From the NCBI GenBank assembly GCA_041390825.1, contig JAWKPF010000037.1, forward strand, positions 1 to 37,811: 37,811 nt of DNA. The letters run 5' to 3'. Of this stretch, positions 1 to 7,181 are shown in pieces. Both the position numbers and the translations under genes were made by a program. The DNA is from Thermomicrobiales bacterium (lineage in GTDB: Bacteria > Chloroflexota > Chloroflexia > Thermomicrobiales > UBA6265). The first letter of the stretch is position 1; every line of letters begins with the position of its first letter. The notes beneath the pieces are model-generated. The model was not told the DNA's origin and searched no databases. It saw only the letters and a program-made list of their open reading frames with translations.

Positions 1-740
1 TACGCCTTGGAAAGCCCGTTGAATGTGAGCGTGCGGTCCCACATTCCGGGGAAATTGGCGATGCTGTAGTGCTTTCGTCCGCCGTAGATGATCTTTTCGT
101 ACATCTCGTCCGTGTAGACGAGGATGTCGTGCTCGATAGCGAACGCGCAGATCGTGTTGATTTCGTCGAGCGTCAGCACACGCCCAGTCGGGTTCGACGG
201 CGAGTTGACCACCAATCCGCGGGTGCCAGGTGTGACGGCCGCCTCGAGCAACTCCCGCGTAACTCGGAAATTGCTGTCTGGATCGAGCGAAACCGGAATG
301 GCTCGGCCACCCGCGATTTCCACCATCGAGACATAGGAAACCCACGCGGGCTCGAGCAGCAATATGTCGACACCCTCTTCGACCGTCGCCAGCATGGCGG
401 CAAAGAGCGCCTGCTTTCCGCCCGGTGTCACCATGATTTCCGACGGGTCGTACTCGAGCTGGTTGTCCGCGAGCAGCTTCTTGCTTATCGCTTTTTTGAG
501 CGCGGGCGTGCCGTTGCTGGCGACATAGTGCGTGTCACCAGCATTCATCGCCTCAGTTGCCGCGAGGCGAATGTTCTCGGGGGTGATGAAATCGGGATCG
601 CCACCGCCAAGATCGATGACATCGATCCCTTGGGCCTTGAGCTCGCGCGCCTTATTCGACACCGCGACCGTGGGCGACGGCGCCGCGTTTTTCACGCGCG
701 CTGCCAGAAAATCAGCGACATCCCGTGGTTTCGTTTGCAC
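1..740 (-). CDS. Class I/II PLP aminotransferase (aspartate aminotransferase-like), 3' end cut by window edge
   Basis: Fold-type I PLP-dependent aminotransferase, probably moving amino groups between an amino acid such as aspartate and a 2-oxo acid in the cytoplasm. About 246 residues are visible of roughly 390 expected; the C-terminal domain lies off the left edge. The N-terminal part reads IDVIDLGGGDPDFITPENIR, the usual opening of the family, followed by the glycine-rich VTPGGKQALFAA. The TDEMYEKIIYGG segment is the 'DE-Y' cofactor-pocket motif, and NGLSKA carries the Schiff-base lysine (codon at 6-8). I chose the GTG start at 738-740 because GAGGAG sits six bases upstream of it. A candidate promoter lies further upstream. 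Exact substrate cannot be told from a partial sequence. Confidence 0.9.
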   Translation of the reverse strand, partial: MQTKPRDVADFLAARVKNAAPSPTVAVSNKARELKAQGIDVIDLGGGDPDFITPENIRLAATEAMNAGDTHYVASNGTPALKKAISKKLLADNQLEYDPSEIMVTPGGKQALFAAMLATVEEGVDILLLEPAWVSYVSMVEIAGGRAIPVSLDPDSNFRVTRELLEAAVTPGTRGLVVNSPSNPTGRVLTLDEINTICAFAIEHDILVYTDEMYEKIIYGGRKHYSIANFPGMWDRTLTFNGLSKA

Positions 741-919
741 CCAAATCTCCTCGATCGACCATGGCGAATTCGACGCTCGAGCAAGTATCCCGCCTTGCCC
801 GATTCATGTCGAGAACCAATGCACGCTCCAGTCCAGGGTCCCGGAAGCGCTCTCCCGCGCAAGCAGCAACTCCGCCAGCGCTGCACTGCCTCACGGGCGG
901 GCGGTTGCACCGCAGCTCG
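741..919. other. Intergenic stretch without a recognisable gene
   Basis: Apart from the candidate aminotransferase promoter I see nothing that reads as a gene. Long open frames exist on both strands, but their translations are rich in Arg, Ala and Pro and look like GC-rich shadow frames. Together with the permease scrap and the rpsF leader, the 741-1257 interval has no intact gene. Confidence 0.5.
784..812 (-). promoter_or_regulatory. Candidate sigma-70-type promoter for the aminotransferase
   Basis: On the minus strand TCGACA and GATACT are separated by 17 bases, about 45 bases upstream of the GTG start of the aminotransferase. Spacing is ideal and both hexamers match the consensus moderately. 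No other candidate stands out in this gap. Confidence 0.4.
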
Positions 920-1110
920 CTGCAGCCCGTTGCTCCAACAACTGCTTCACCGGAACGATGATCAACACGGCCCAATCCGCCGCGGTCTTGCAGCAGATGC
1001 CGTGGCTCTGGGTTCCCGCTGGCGTCCTGATCGCCCTTGCGGTGCTCAGCATCAACTTCATCGGCGATGGCTTGCGCGACGCGCTCGATCCGCGTTCCTC
1101 GCGCCGATAA
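920..1110 (+). pseudogene. 3' remnant of a DppC/OppC-type peptide ABC transporter permease
   Basis: Positions 958-1110 encode about 50 residues. These include LQQMPWLWVPAGVLIALAVL and then FIGDGLRDALDP, which is the C-terminal membrane helix and tail typical of DppC/OppC permeases (family pattern: 'P-WL---PG--I-L-VL--N--GD-LRDALDP'). Immediately upstream, in another frame, 920-949 reads LQPVAPTTAS. This resembles the loop before that helix in the family, so a frameshift near 950 is likely. Nothing else of the roughly 280-residue protein, including the EAA loop, is visible upstream. I read it as a decayed fragment left after deletion. It could in principle be a 50-residue membrane peptide starting at ATG 958, but no ribosome binding site supports that. 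Confidence 0.65.
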
Positions 1111-1113
1111 CAC

Positions 1114-1143
1114 CTGACCGATTCGCCGGTCCTGCGGTATACT
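1114..1143 (+). promoter_or_regulatory. Candidate promoter of rpsF-ssb-rpsR
   Basis: CTGACC (1114-1119) and TATACT (1138-1143) are 18 bases apart, directly after the permease remnant and about 115 bases before the rpsF start. It is the best promoter-like match in this gap. Confidence 0.55.
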
Positions 1144-1150
1144 CCCCTGT

Positions 1151-1169
1151 CCTCCGGATTGGCCGGAGG
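1151..1169 (+). promoter_or_regulatory. Hairpin in the rpsF leader, possible S6:S18 control element
   Basis: CCTCCGG-ATTGG-CCGGAGG forms a perfect 7-bp stem a few bases after the predicted transcription start of the rpsF operon. Many bacteria control rpsF-ssb-rpsR through an S6:S18 complex binding a leader RNA with exposed CCG bases. The position fits, but I cannot confirm the conserved motif by eye. It may be an unrelated stem. Confidence 0.35.
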
Positions 1170-1257
1170 TATATGCCTTTCTGCTCCGTCCGTTCGCTCG
1201 CCGGCGCAACGCGAGTTCGAATGGAAACGGGGCGGCTCCAGAGAAAGGGGCTTCCTC

Positions 1258-1854
1258 TTGCGCACCGATTCCAGCGCGCGCTTTTACGAGTTGATGTCGA
1301 TTTCTGTTCCCGACGGCACGCCGGAGGAACTGATCGAGACGTCCCAATCCGTTGGCGGATACATCGAAGCCGCCGGCGGCCGAGTCCTGCGCAGCAGCAA
1401 CGAGTCTCCGTGGGGACGTCGCCGCCTCGCCTATCCCATCCGGCACGAGAGCACCGACCTGCGCGACGGTTTCTATACGCTGTATCACTTCGAAATTCAG
1501 CCCGAGGGGCTCGAATCGATCGAGCGCGAGATTCGTCTGAACGAGCGCATCATTCGCCACCTGCTCCTCCAGCTCGACAGCGAACCGATCTTCGTCGAGG
1601 AAGAGGAAGTGGTCACCGAAACCACCGATCCCGAAACCGGCGAGACCGTGATCACGGATGAAACCATCGTCACAGCCGAGGATCCGGCCACAGGCGAAGC
1701 TGTGGTGGTCGATGAAGTCGAAGTTGCCGTTGTGGACGCCGCGGGCGAAGTCGAGGTCGTTGCAGACGAGATCGAGGTCGCTGTGGTGGATGCCGACGGT
1801 GAGGTCGAAGTCGTCGCCGACGAGATCGAGGTCGTTTCCGCCGAGGAGGAATAG
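1258..1854 (+). CDS. rpsF: 30S ribosomal protein S6 with long acidic repeat tail
   Basis: Ribosomal protein S6 of the small-subunit platform, partner of S18. Residues 1-105 are the S6 ferredoxin-like core: FYELMSISVPDGTPEELIET at the start, WGRRRLAYPIRHESTDLRDG as the central conserved strand, then LNERIIRHLLL. The remaining ~95 residues are an acidic low-complexity tail (valine, glutamate, aspartate) with two near-identical copies of a VEVVADEIEV-type unit. Usual S6 length is 95-135, so 198 is long. I chose TTG 1258 because GAAAGGGG lies eight bases upstream and it gives a start close to the core; the open frame runs back to ATG 1159 without a good ribosome site. ssb follows after two bases, so the operon is tightly coupled. 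Confidence 0.92.
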   Translation: MRTDSSARFYELMSISVPDGTPEELIETSQSVGGYIEAAGGRVLRSSNESPWGRRRLAYPIRHESTDLRDGFYTLYHFEIQPEGLESIEREIRLNERIIRHLLLQLDSEPIFVEEEEVVTETTDPETGETVITDETIVTAEDPATGEAVVVDEVEVAVVDAAGEVEVVADEIEVAVVDADGEVEVVADEIEVVSAEEE

Positions 1855-1856
1855 CG

Positions 1857-2336
1857 ATGTCGTTTGCAAACATCACGCTCATGGGCAACCTTGGGAGCGA
1901 CCCCGAGACGAGGTACACCCCAAACGGACGACTGAATGTTCGTTTCAGCGTCGCCACAAATCGGCGCTGGACTGATTCGAACGGTCAGCAACAAGAGCGA
2001 ACCACCTGGTTCCGAGTCACCGCCTGGGGGAATCAAGCTGAAGGCCTTGTGAAGCTTATGGACCAAGGCTATCTCGGGAAGGGCAGGCAAGTCGTAGTTA
2101 CTGGTCGACTTGAAGCCAACGAGTACACGGGAAACGATGGCTCACTTCGTACATCCCTCGACGTGACCGCCAATGACGTCCAGCTAGTGGGTGGCCGAAA
2201 CGACGGATCCGGCAGCGGATTCGGTGGGGGCCAGCAAGGCGGCTTCTCCGGCAGCCGAACCCAGCAGAGCGGCGGTAGCGCCGACCGATTCGACGATCTC
2301 CCCGACTCGGGGGATGTCGACGACATTCCTTTCTAG
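1857..2336 (+). CDS. ssb: Single-stranded DNA-binding protein
   Basis: SSB coats single-stranded DNA during replication, recombination and repair, usually as a homotetramer. Residues 1-105 are the OB fold: FANITLMGNLGSDPETRYTP, then TTWFRVTAWGNQAE, both family hallmarks. Residues ~110-145 form a Gly/Ser/Gln-rich disordered linker. The protein ends in DDIPF, the acidic tip that recruits partner proteins. At 159 residues it has ordinary length. The ribosome site GAGGAGG lies in the last codons of rpsF, and the classic rpsF-ssb-rpsR order supports the call. Confidence 0.97.
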   Translation: MSFANITLMGNLGSDPETRYTPNGRLNVRFSVATNRRWTDSNGQQQERTTWFRVTAWGNQAEGLVKLMDQGYLGKGRQVVVTGRLEANEYTGNDGSLRTSLDVTANDVQLVGGRNDGSGSGFGGGQQGGFSGSRTQQSGGSADRFDDLPDSGDVDDIPF

Positions 2337-2372
2337 ACAACCGACGACGACGAACTCTTTCAGGAGACTCAC

Positions 2373-2747
2373 GTGACCGATACTCAAGAACCCACGACTT
2401 CTGCCGCTCCCACCGAAGAAGGGGAGCGACCAAGCCGGTTTGCTTCGCGCGGTCCTCGCCCTGAAGGCGCGGCCGGAGAGGGCGAGCGCCCACGCGGTGG
2501 ACGTCGATTCGGCGGCGGCCGCTTCGGCTCGCGCCGCAAGGTCTGCGCCTTCTGCATGGATGGCATCAAGGAGGTCGACTACAAGGACCTTCCCCGCCTG
2601 CGCCGCCACATTTCTGAGCGCGGCAAGATCGAGCCACGCCGCAAGACCGGTACCTGCGCAAAGCACCAGCGTTCGTTGACGGTCGCCATCAAGCGGGCTC
2701 GCCACGTTGCCCTGCTTCCGTTCGTCGGCGGAACCGGCCGGTTCTAG
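2373..2747 (+). CDS. rpsR: 30S ribosomal protein S18, zinc-ligand type with extended N-terminus
   Basis: S18 binds the 30S platform with S6. The conserved part, residues ~55-124, includes VDYKDLPRLRRHISERGKI and the basic C-terminal end KRARHVALLPF. It keeps a likely zinc set, C58-x2-C61 and C95-x2-H98, marking the zinc-binding form of S18. The first ~54 residues are a disordered Pro/Gly/Arg/Glu extension, making 124 residues against a usual 70-90. Start is GTG with CAGGAG six bases upstream. It is the last gene of the rpsF operon; a long inverted repeat follows. The rplI and dnaB genes that often come next are absent here. Confidence 0.95.
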   Translation: MTDTQEPTTSAAPTEEGERPSRFASRGPRPEGAAGEGERPRGGRRFGGGRFGSRRKVCAFCMDGIKEVDYKDLPRLRRHISERGKIEPRRKTGTCAKHQRSLTVAIKRARHVALLPFVGGTGRF

Positions 2748-2778
2748 CAGACGTTCCTACCCAGAGAATGAGTGGCCC

Positions 2779-2810
2779 AGCCGGCTCGCATGTGAACGTG
2801 TGAGCCGGCT
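2779..2810 (+). terminator. Inverted repeat after rpsR, probable terminator
   Basis: AGCCGGCTC and GAGCCGGCT form a perfect 9-bp GC-rich stem with a 14-base loop, 32 bases after the rpsR stop. There is no T run after it, so it is either a weak intrinsic terminator or an RNA-processing stem. Confidence 0.45.
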
Positions 2811-2842
2811 GACGGCAAACTGCCCGGAGAGACGCACGCCCC

Positions 2843-4519
2843 ATGGCCAATCCCGAGTCGAATCAGCCTGAGAAGCAATCAGCCAAGACGACTTCGAAGA
2901 GCTCAAGTCGATCGTCCACGAGCGCCAGGTCTGGTGGAGCTCAGTCGAAATCCAGGCTGACCGACAAGAGCCAGCCAAAGAAGCGAATCTCCCGACGGCA
3001 GCAGGACGACAAGAACACGCGCATTCTGTACGGCGTGCTCGGCGCCGCGGCGGTGATCATCGCGCTGGTGCTGGTTGGCCAGGCGGTGAATCAGTACTAC
3101 CTCACACCGCGGAAAGTCCTCGCGACCGTCAATGGAACCGAAATCACCCGCGAGGATTACTGGAAGTACCGATCGAACGTACTCGTCAATCAGATCAGCC
3201 AGTATCAGCAGTACGCGTCGTTCTTCCAGGGGGAGCAGCAACAGCAGTATCTGGCGATGGCCCAACAGGCATCGGTCCAGCTCGACGAAGTGTGGGGATC
3301 GAAAGACACCGATCCAACCACGCTCCAATCGATGATCGACGATCAGGTCTACCTCGATGGTTTGGACTCGCTCGGCTTGGCAATCACCGATGAGGATGTT
3401 CAGAACTTCATCGACGAGCGTTTCGCCAATCCGGAGGCGCCCCTCTTTACTCCGACGAACACACCCACGCTGATTCCGCAACGAGCCGAATGGGCGACAG
3501 AAACCGCTGTTTCCCTTGCGGCAACCACGACGGCGGAAGCCCAGGGTTCTCCGGACTTCGGGTCTCCCGAGGCTGTTGCGTCTCCGGAAGGTGATTCAGG
3601 TACGCCGGTTGTCCCATCCGCAGTCGAAGATGGAACCCCGTCCGCTTCACCTTCGGTCGCCGAGAGCACGCCGGTTGCTGCCGAGTCGACTCCTGTCTCG
3701 AACGCAACACCAGCCGGAGAAATCGGCTCTCCTGAAGCCGTCGTGGAAACATCGACGAGCGGAACGCCTGGTTCCGGCACGCCGGCAGCCGCAACGCCTG
3801 TTCCGACCCAGACTCCGAATCAGGACCAGGTGCGCGAAACCGCAACCGCGAATTTCGACACCTACTCCGAGCAAGTCTTCGACCTGACACATATGAATCA
3901 CGACGACTACGTGCGGCTGGTAGCGAAACCGGCGCTCGCGCGGGATCTCGTGACGAACCACTTTGCGCAACAGGTCGGCCAATCCGCCGAGCAGGTCCAT
4001 GCGCGGCACATCCTGGTTGGCACCGAAGAGCTGGCGAACAAGCTCTACGAAGACCTCCAGACCGATCCCGATGCATTTGCGCAGCTGGCAGAGGAGAACT
4101 CGATCGATACCGGAACCGCGCCGAATGGCGGCGATCTGGGATGGTTCACGCGCGGAGTCATGGTCGAGCCGTTCGAAGAAGTCGCTTTCGAGCTGGCGCC
4201 CGACGCAATCAGCGAACCGGTCCAGACGCAGTTCGGTTGGCACATCATTCAGGTGCTCGAGCATGAGAACGATCGCGCCCTGACCGACGAACAGATCGAT
4301 CAGACGATTAGCGCCGAAACCGACCGCTGGTTGGCGGATCAACGCGAGGCGGCATCGATTTCGTCAGTCGTCAAGCCGACACCCACGCCAAGCGTCCAGG
4401 AGTTCGTTCCTCCCGCAGATGCCCCGACGGTTGCTCCGACCGTCGTGCCAGCGAGTCCCGTAGCCAGTGACGAAACCAAGGACGACGGGACGCCATCCGC
4501 ATCGCCTGTGGCGGAGTAG
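2843..4519 (+). CDS. Membrane-anchored parvulin-type peptidyl-prolyl isomerase (PrsA/SurA-like foldase)
   Basis: Extracytoplasmic foldase that isomerises prolyl bonds of exported proteins. Residues 1-60 are a positively charged, Ser/Lys-rich cytoplasmic tail; 61-83 a single membrane helix; 91-200 a SurA-N-like chaperone segment beginning VLATVNGTEITREDYW. About residues 200-330 are a Pro/Ser/Thr/Ala/Glu low-complexity linker. The PpiC rotamase domain follows at ~385-480, with HARHILVG, NGGDLGWFTRG and QTQFGWHIIQV, all family signatures. A second low-complexity tail ends the protein. 558 residues is long because of the linkers. The linker interrupts the chaperone half before the rotamase domain, and codon use stays like that of neighbours. 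GGAGAG lies upstream of the ATG. The gene stands alone after the ribosomal operon. Confidence 0.88.
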   Translation: MANPESNQPEKQSAKTTSKSSSRSSTSARSGGAQSKSRLTDKSQPKKRISRRQQDDKNTRILYGVLGAAAVIIALVLVGQAVNQYYLTPRKVLATVNGTEITREDYWKYRSNVLVNQISQYQQYASFFQGEQQQQYLAMAQQASVQLDEVWGSKDTDPTTLQSMIDDQVYLDGLDSLGLAITDEDVQNFIDERFANPEAPLFTPTNTPTLIPQRAEWATETAVSLAATTTAEAQGSPDFGSPEAVASPEGDSGTPVVPSAVEDGTPSASPSVAESTPVAAESTPVSNATPAGEIGSPEAVVETSTSGTPGSGTPAAATPVPTQTPNQDQVRETATANFDTYSEQVFDLTHMNHDDYVRLVAKPALARDLVTNHFAQQVGQSAEQVHARHILVGTEELANKLYEDLQTDPDAFAQLAEENSIDTGTAPNGGDLGWFTRGVMVEPFEEVAFELAPDAISEPVQTQFGWHIIQVLEHENDRALTDEQIDQTISAETDRWLADQREAASISSVVKPTPTPSVQEFVPPADAPTVAPTVVPASPVASDETKDDGTPSASPVAE

Positions 4520-4608
4520 CCTTCCGGCTGCTCACGTTCGAAAATGCTATGCTCATCAAACCGCAACAGCGCCCCCGCGTTGATGTTGCAGGAATGAGGC
4601 AAGCGGAC

Positions 4609-5469
4609 GTGAGCAGCCGAAAACCACCTTCTGACTCAGGCGACTGGGACGATTTCGATATTCCAACCTGGGATGATTCGGTTCCGAGCACGCCGAAGCG
4701 GAGTTCGCAATCGACGTCATCTTCCCAGCGGTCTCGTTCGGGTAGCCGAGGTCCGTACCCCGATCCGCTTTACGACGACTACGATGCACCGAGTGCGCCG
4801 ACCCGGCAACCGTCTCGCCAAGGCACATACGGCACACCTCCGACACGGTTGAGCAGCCGGGTGCCGACGCGAAGCACACGACCGGTGCAAGATCCGTATC
4901 GCGACCCGTACAGCGGCTACGATGATTCGTATGCCGGCGAACCGTACTATCCGGAACCGCAGTATCCCGCCCAGCAAGCGCCACGGTCAGCTGCGGCAAG
5001 CCAATACGATCTCTATGCAGAACCGGCCGCAGAACTGGATTGGGACAACGCTGGAGTTTACGAGGACGCTCCTCCACAACGGCGGGGTCGAAAAACCCGG
5101 CACCGGTCACGCCAGGCCAGACCGGCGGTTAGTATCGCGCGTCCGGCCATCTCGGACGGAGCGCTCGCGACTATCGTCGGTGTGGCTGCGATCGGGCTGT
5201 TGTTGATGAGCGGGGTCGTTTGGTGGGGGATCGGAGATCTGGCGAACACCATTCCCTGGCATCTCAATGCGTCGGGTGATGTCGACCAATGGGTCTCGAA
5301 TGCGACGCTCTGGAGGATTCCGTTCGGGGTCTTCATGACGATGGTCATCGGACTCGCGCTTGGCGCATTCCTCTGGAAACGGGATCGGTTCGCTGCCCGA
5401 TTCATCGTGGCGTCGCTTTGCATCGTCCAGGTTCTGGCCTGGGTAGCCGTCGTCGATCAGCTTTGGTAG
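4609..5469 (+). CDS. DUF1648-like membrane protein with long disordered N-terminus
   Basis: Function unknown. Residues 1-180 are hydrophilic and disordered, rich in Ser, Arg, Pro, Asp and Tyr with repeated Y-D/Y-P dipeptides. A basic patch (RRGRKTRHRSRQAR) precedes three hydrophobic helices near residues 190-215, 240-260 and 265-284. Between the first two lies IPWHLNASGDVDQW. This matches the 'iP-H-n-sG--d' signature of DUF1648, found in SdpI-type immunity and sensor membrane proteins. I chose GTG 4609 because GAGG sits nine bases upstream; the open frame extends to ATG 4549 without a good ribosome site. The C-terminus ends almost at the last helix. Confidence 0.6.
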   Translation: MSSRKPPSDSGDWDDFDIPTWDDSVPSTPKRSSQSTSSSQRSRSGSRGPYPDPLYDDYDAPSAPTRQPSRQGTYGTPPTRLSSRVPTRSTRPVQDPYRDPYSGYDDSYAGEPYYPEPQYPAQQAPRSAAASQYDLYAEPAAELDWDNAGVYEDAPPQRRGRKTRHRSRQARPAVSIARPAISDGALATIVGVAAIGLLLMSGVVWWGIGDLANTIPWHLNASGDVDQWVSNATLWRIPFGVFMTMVIGLALGAFLWKRDRFAARFIVASLCIVQVLAWVAVVDQLW

Positions 5470-5495
5470 ATTGCGCTCGATCGCGCGCATCACGG

Positions 5496-5515
5496 GGAGG
5501 TCGGATTCGGCCTCC
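5496..5515 (+). terminator. Hairpin before the phosphatidyltransferase gene
   Basis: GGAGGTCG-GATT-CGGCCTCC forms an 8-bp stem with one G-T wobble, 27 bases after the upstream stop. The following bases contain no T run, so termination would be weak. It may only partly separate the two transcripts. Confidence 0.35.
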
Positions 5516-5547
5516 TCGTTCGCTGTCAGGAGCGTAAGGGCAGCCAC

Positions 5548-6189
5548 ATGGCAAATCTCGTCACGATCGGCCGTCTCATTCTGCTTTTCGTTGCTGTCTA
5601 CGTTCTCTACCGTGGCGGTGTGACCGCCATTGCCATCGCCGCCATCGCGATCGGCGTAGCCATCCTACTCGACGGTCTGGACGGCTGGGTCGCGCGCCGC
5701 TACAACGAGACCGGCCCCCTCGGCGCGGCGTTCGATATCGCGGGTGACCGCATCGCCGAAAATGTGCTCTGGGTCGTGTATGCGGACCTCGGGCTCATTC
5801 CCATCTGGGTCCCGCTCCTCATGCTCACACGAGGCTTTCTCGTCGATTCGCTGCGCGCAATTGGCTACGGTGAAGGCAAGACGCCCTTTGGCAAAGACAA
5901 CATGGCCCGATCTGCGTTCACCGAGTGGCTCACAGCCGGTCGCCCCATGCGATTGATCTACGGCTGGGCGAAACTGCTTGCCTTCGTTTTCCTGGGCGGT
6001 CTGGTCGGTTACGAACTGCGAGATTCCTCGGGCACCCTGCTGGGCGATATCTACGGCTGGGACCCATTCCGCTGGTTCGGGTGGGCCTGCGTTTGGGCAT
6101 CGGTGATTCTCAGCATTGTTCGTGGTTTGCCGGTGATCTACGACGCCATCCTCACGTACGGCCCGCAAGCAAAATCGGCATCGGAATGA
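5548..6189 (+). CDS. CDP-alcohol phosphatidyltransferase family protein (phospholipid synthase)
   Basis: Integral membrane enzyme that joins a CDP-activated lipid to an alcohol such as glycerol-3-phosphate or inositol phosphate, making phospholipid headgroups. The full catalytic motif D-x2-D-G-x2-A-R-x8-G-x3-D-x3-D is present at D42, D45, G46, A49-R50, G59, D63 and D67. Several hydrophobic helices surround it. Length 213 is normal. The next gene, a lipid acyltransferase, starts inside this stop codon (ATGA), so the two are translationally coupled. A pair like this recalls the phosphatidylinositol synthase-acyltransferase pair of actinobacteria, but the substrate cannot be fixed from the motif. 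Confidence 0.88.
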   Translation: MANLVTIGRLILLFVAVYVLYRGGVTAIAIAAIAIGVAILLDGLDGWVARRYNETGPLGAAFDIAGDRIAENVLWVVYADLGLIPIWVPLLMLTRGFLVDSLRAIGYGEGKTPFGKDNMARSAFTEWLTAGRPMRLIYGWAKLLAFVFLGGLVGYELRDSSGTLLGDIYGWDPFRWFGWACVWASVILSIVRGLPVIYDAILTYGPQAKSASE

Positions 6190-7181
6190 CGGACTCAGAC
6201 GAGACATCAACGAGCCTTTCTCGGAAAGAGCGGTCCAGTCTCCCCCGAATCGAATTTCGAAAGAGCCAACGCCGCGACGCGGTGTTCTACCTCGCCGCGT
6301 TTGCCGCGGCAGCGCTCTCCTGGCTGGTGCGGCTCCTTCCTGACCTGCTTGTCGATTGGGTCGCGCTTCGCATCGGTGATTTGAGTTTCCTCGTATCGAA
6401 GTCCTGGCGCGCCAACGTCGAGTCGAATCTCTCGCATGTGCTGGACGAGCCGCCTGATTCCGCGCGGGTGCATCGCACTGCGCGATCGGTTTTTCAGTCG
6501 AATGCGCTGAATGTCGCCACAATGCTTCGAAGTCCCCACCAAAGCCCCAGACAGCTTCTCGACTCCGTTCGCGTCACACACGGCGACTGGAGCATCCTGG
6601 ACGAGGCGTTGTCGGCCGGTAAGGGCGTCATTGTTCTGACCGCGCATCTTGGGTCGTTCGACAGCATGGGCAGCAGCATTCGCGCCCGGGGCTATCCCAT
6701 CGCGGCGCTGACCGCACGCACCACGAATCGATTCACGTTCGAGTTCATTTCGTTCCTGCGGCAAGCGCACGATGTCAAGCTCATCGAAGCATCCTCTTCT
6801 GGCGTGCGAGAGGCGATCGAGTGGGTTCGGGCTGGCAAAGTGCTCTGCCTGCTTTCAGATCGTGACTTCTTCGTCAACGGAGTGCAGGTCGAGTTCTTTG
6901 GAGAAGAAACGACGCTGCCCGTGGGCGCCGTACGAATCGCGCGGGAGACCGGCGCAATCGTCATCCCGATGTTCACGGTACGTCTGGGGAGCGATCACGC
7001 GCTCATGATCGAGCAACCCTTTGTCGTCGAACGAACCTCCGACCGAGCCGACGACGTCACGATTGGGATGCAACGGGTCGTGGCCGCGCTCGAGGGAGCG
7101 ATCGAAATCGCTCCCGAGCAGTGGGCCATGTTCCAGCGGGTCTGGCCCGTGGAATCCGGATTGGCTATCGAACCTCGATGA
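6186..7181 (+). CDS. Lysophospholipid acyltransferase family protein (LpxL/PatA-like)
   Basis: Membrane-associated acyltransferase that transfers a fatty acyl chain to a lipid or glycolipid acceptor. The HX4D catalytic motif is present as H154-LGSF-D159 within VIVLTAHLGSFDSMG. Later segments (LLSDRDFFVNG, VEFFGEETTLPVGAVRIA, GAIVIPMF) match the conserved blocks of the LpxL/PatA family. Residues 36-57 form one hydrophobic segment. Length 331 is usual. The start overlaps the stop of the phosphatidyltransferase by ATGA, and the products probably work on the same lipid. The mannosyltransferase that follows patA in actinobacteria is missing here. The 3' end overlaps rimO on the other strand by 17 bases. 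Confidence 0.85.
   Translation: MTDSDETSTSLSRKERSSLPRIEFRKSQRRDAVFYLAAFAAAALSWLVRLLPDLLVDWVALRIGDLSFLVSKSWRANVESNLSHVLDEPPDSARVHRTARSVFQSNALNVATMLRSPHQSPRQLLDSVRVTHGDWSILDEALSAGKGVIVLTAHLGSFDSMGSSIRARGYPIAALTARTTNRFTFEFISFLRQAHDVKLIEASSSGVREAIEWVRAGKVLCLLSDRDFFVNGVQVEFFGEETTLPVGAVRIARETGAIVIPMFTVRLGSDHALMIEQPFVVERTSDRADDVTIGMQRVVAALEGAIEIAPEQWAMFQRVWPVESGLAIEPR

Noticed and set aside
69..1661. Very long plus-strand open frame of 530 codons
   Set aside because: It is antisense to the aminotransferase and out of frame with rpsF; its product is Arg-rich with no family signature. It is a GC-rich shadow frame.
1705..1850. Repeats that might be a mobile or tandem DNA element
   Set aside because: They are in-frame coding repeats of the S6 tail with no flanking structure.
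712..1869. Long minus-strand open frame opposite rpsF with Gly/Asp/Phe-rich repeats
   Set aside because: It is the reverse reading of the repetitive acidic tail of rpsF. S6 on the plus strand is certain.
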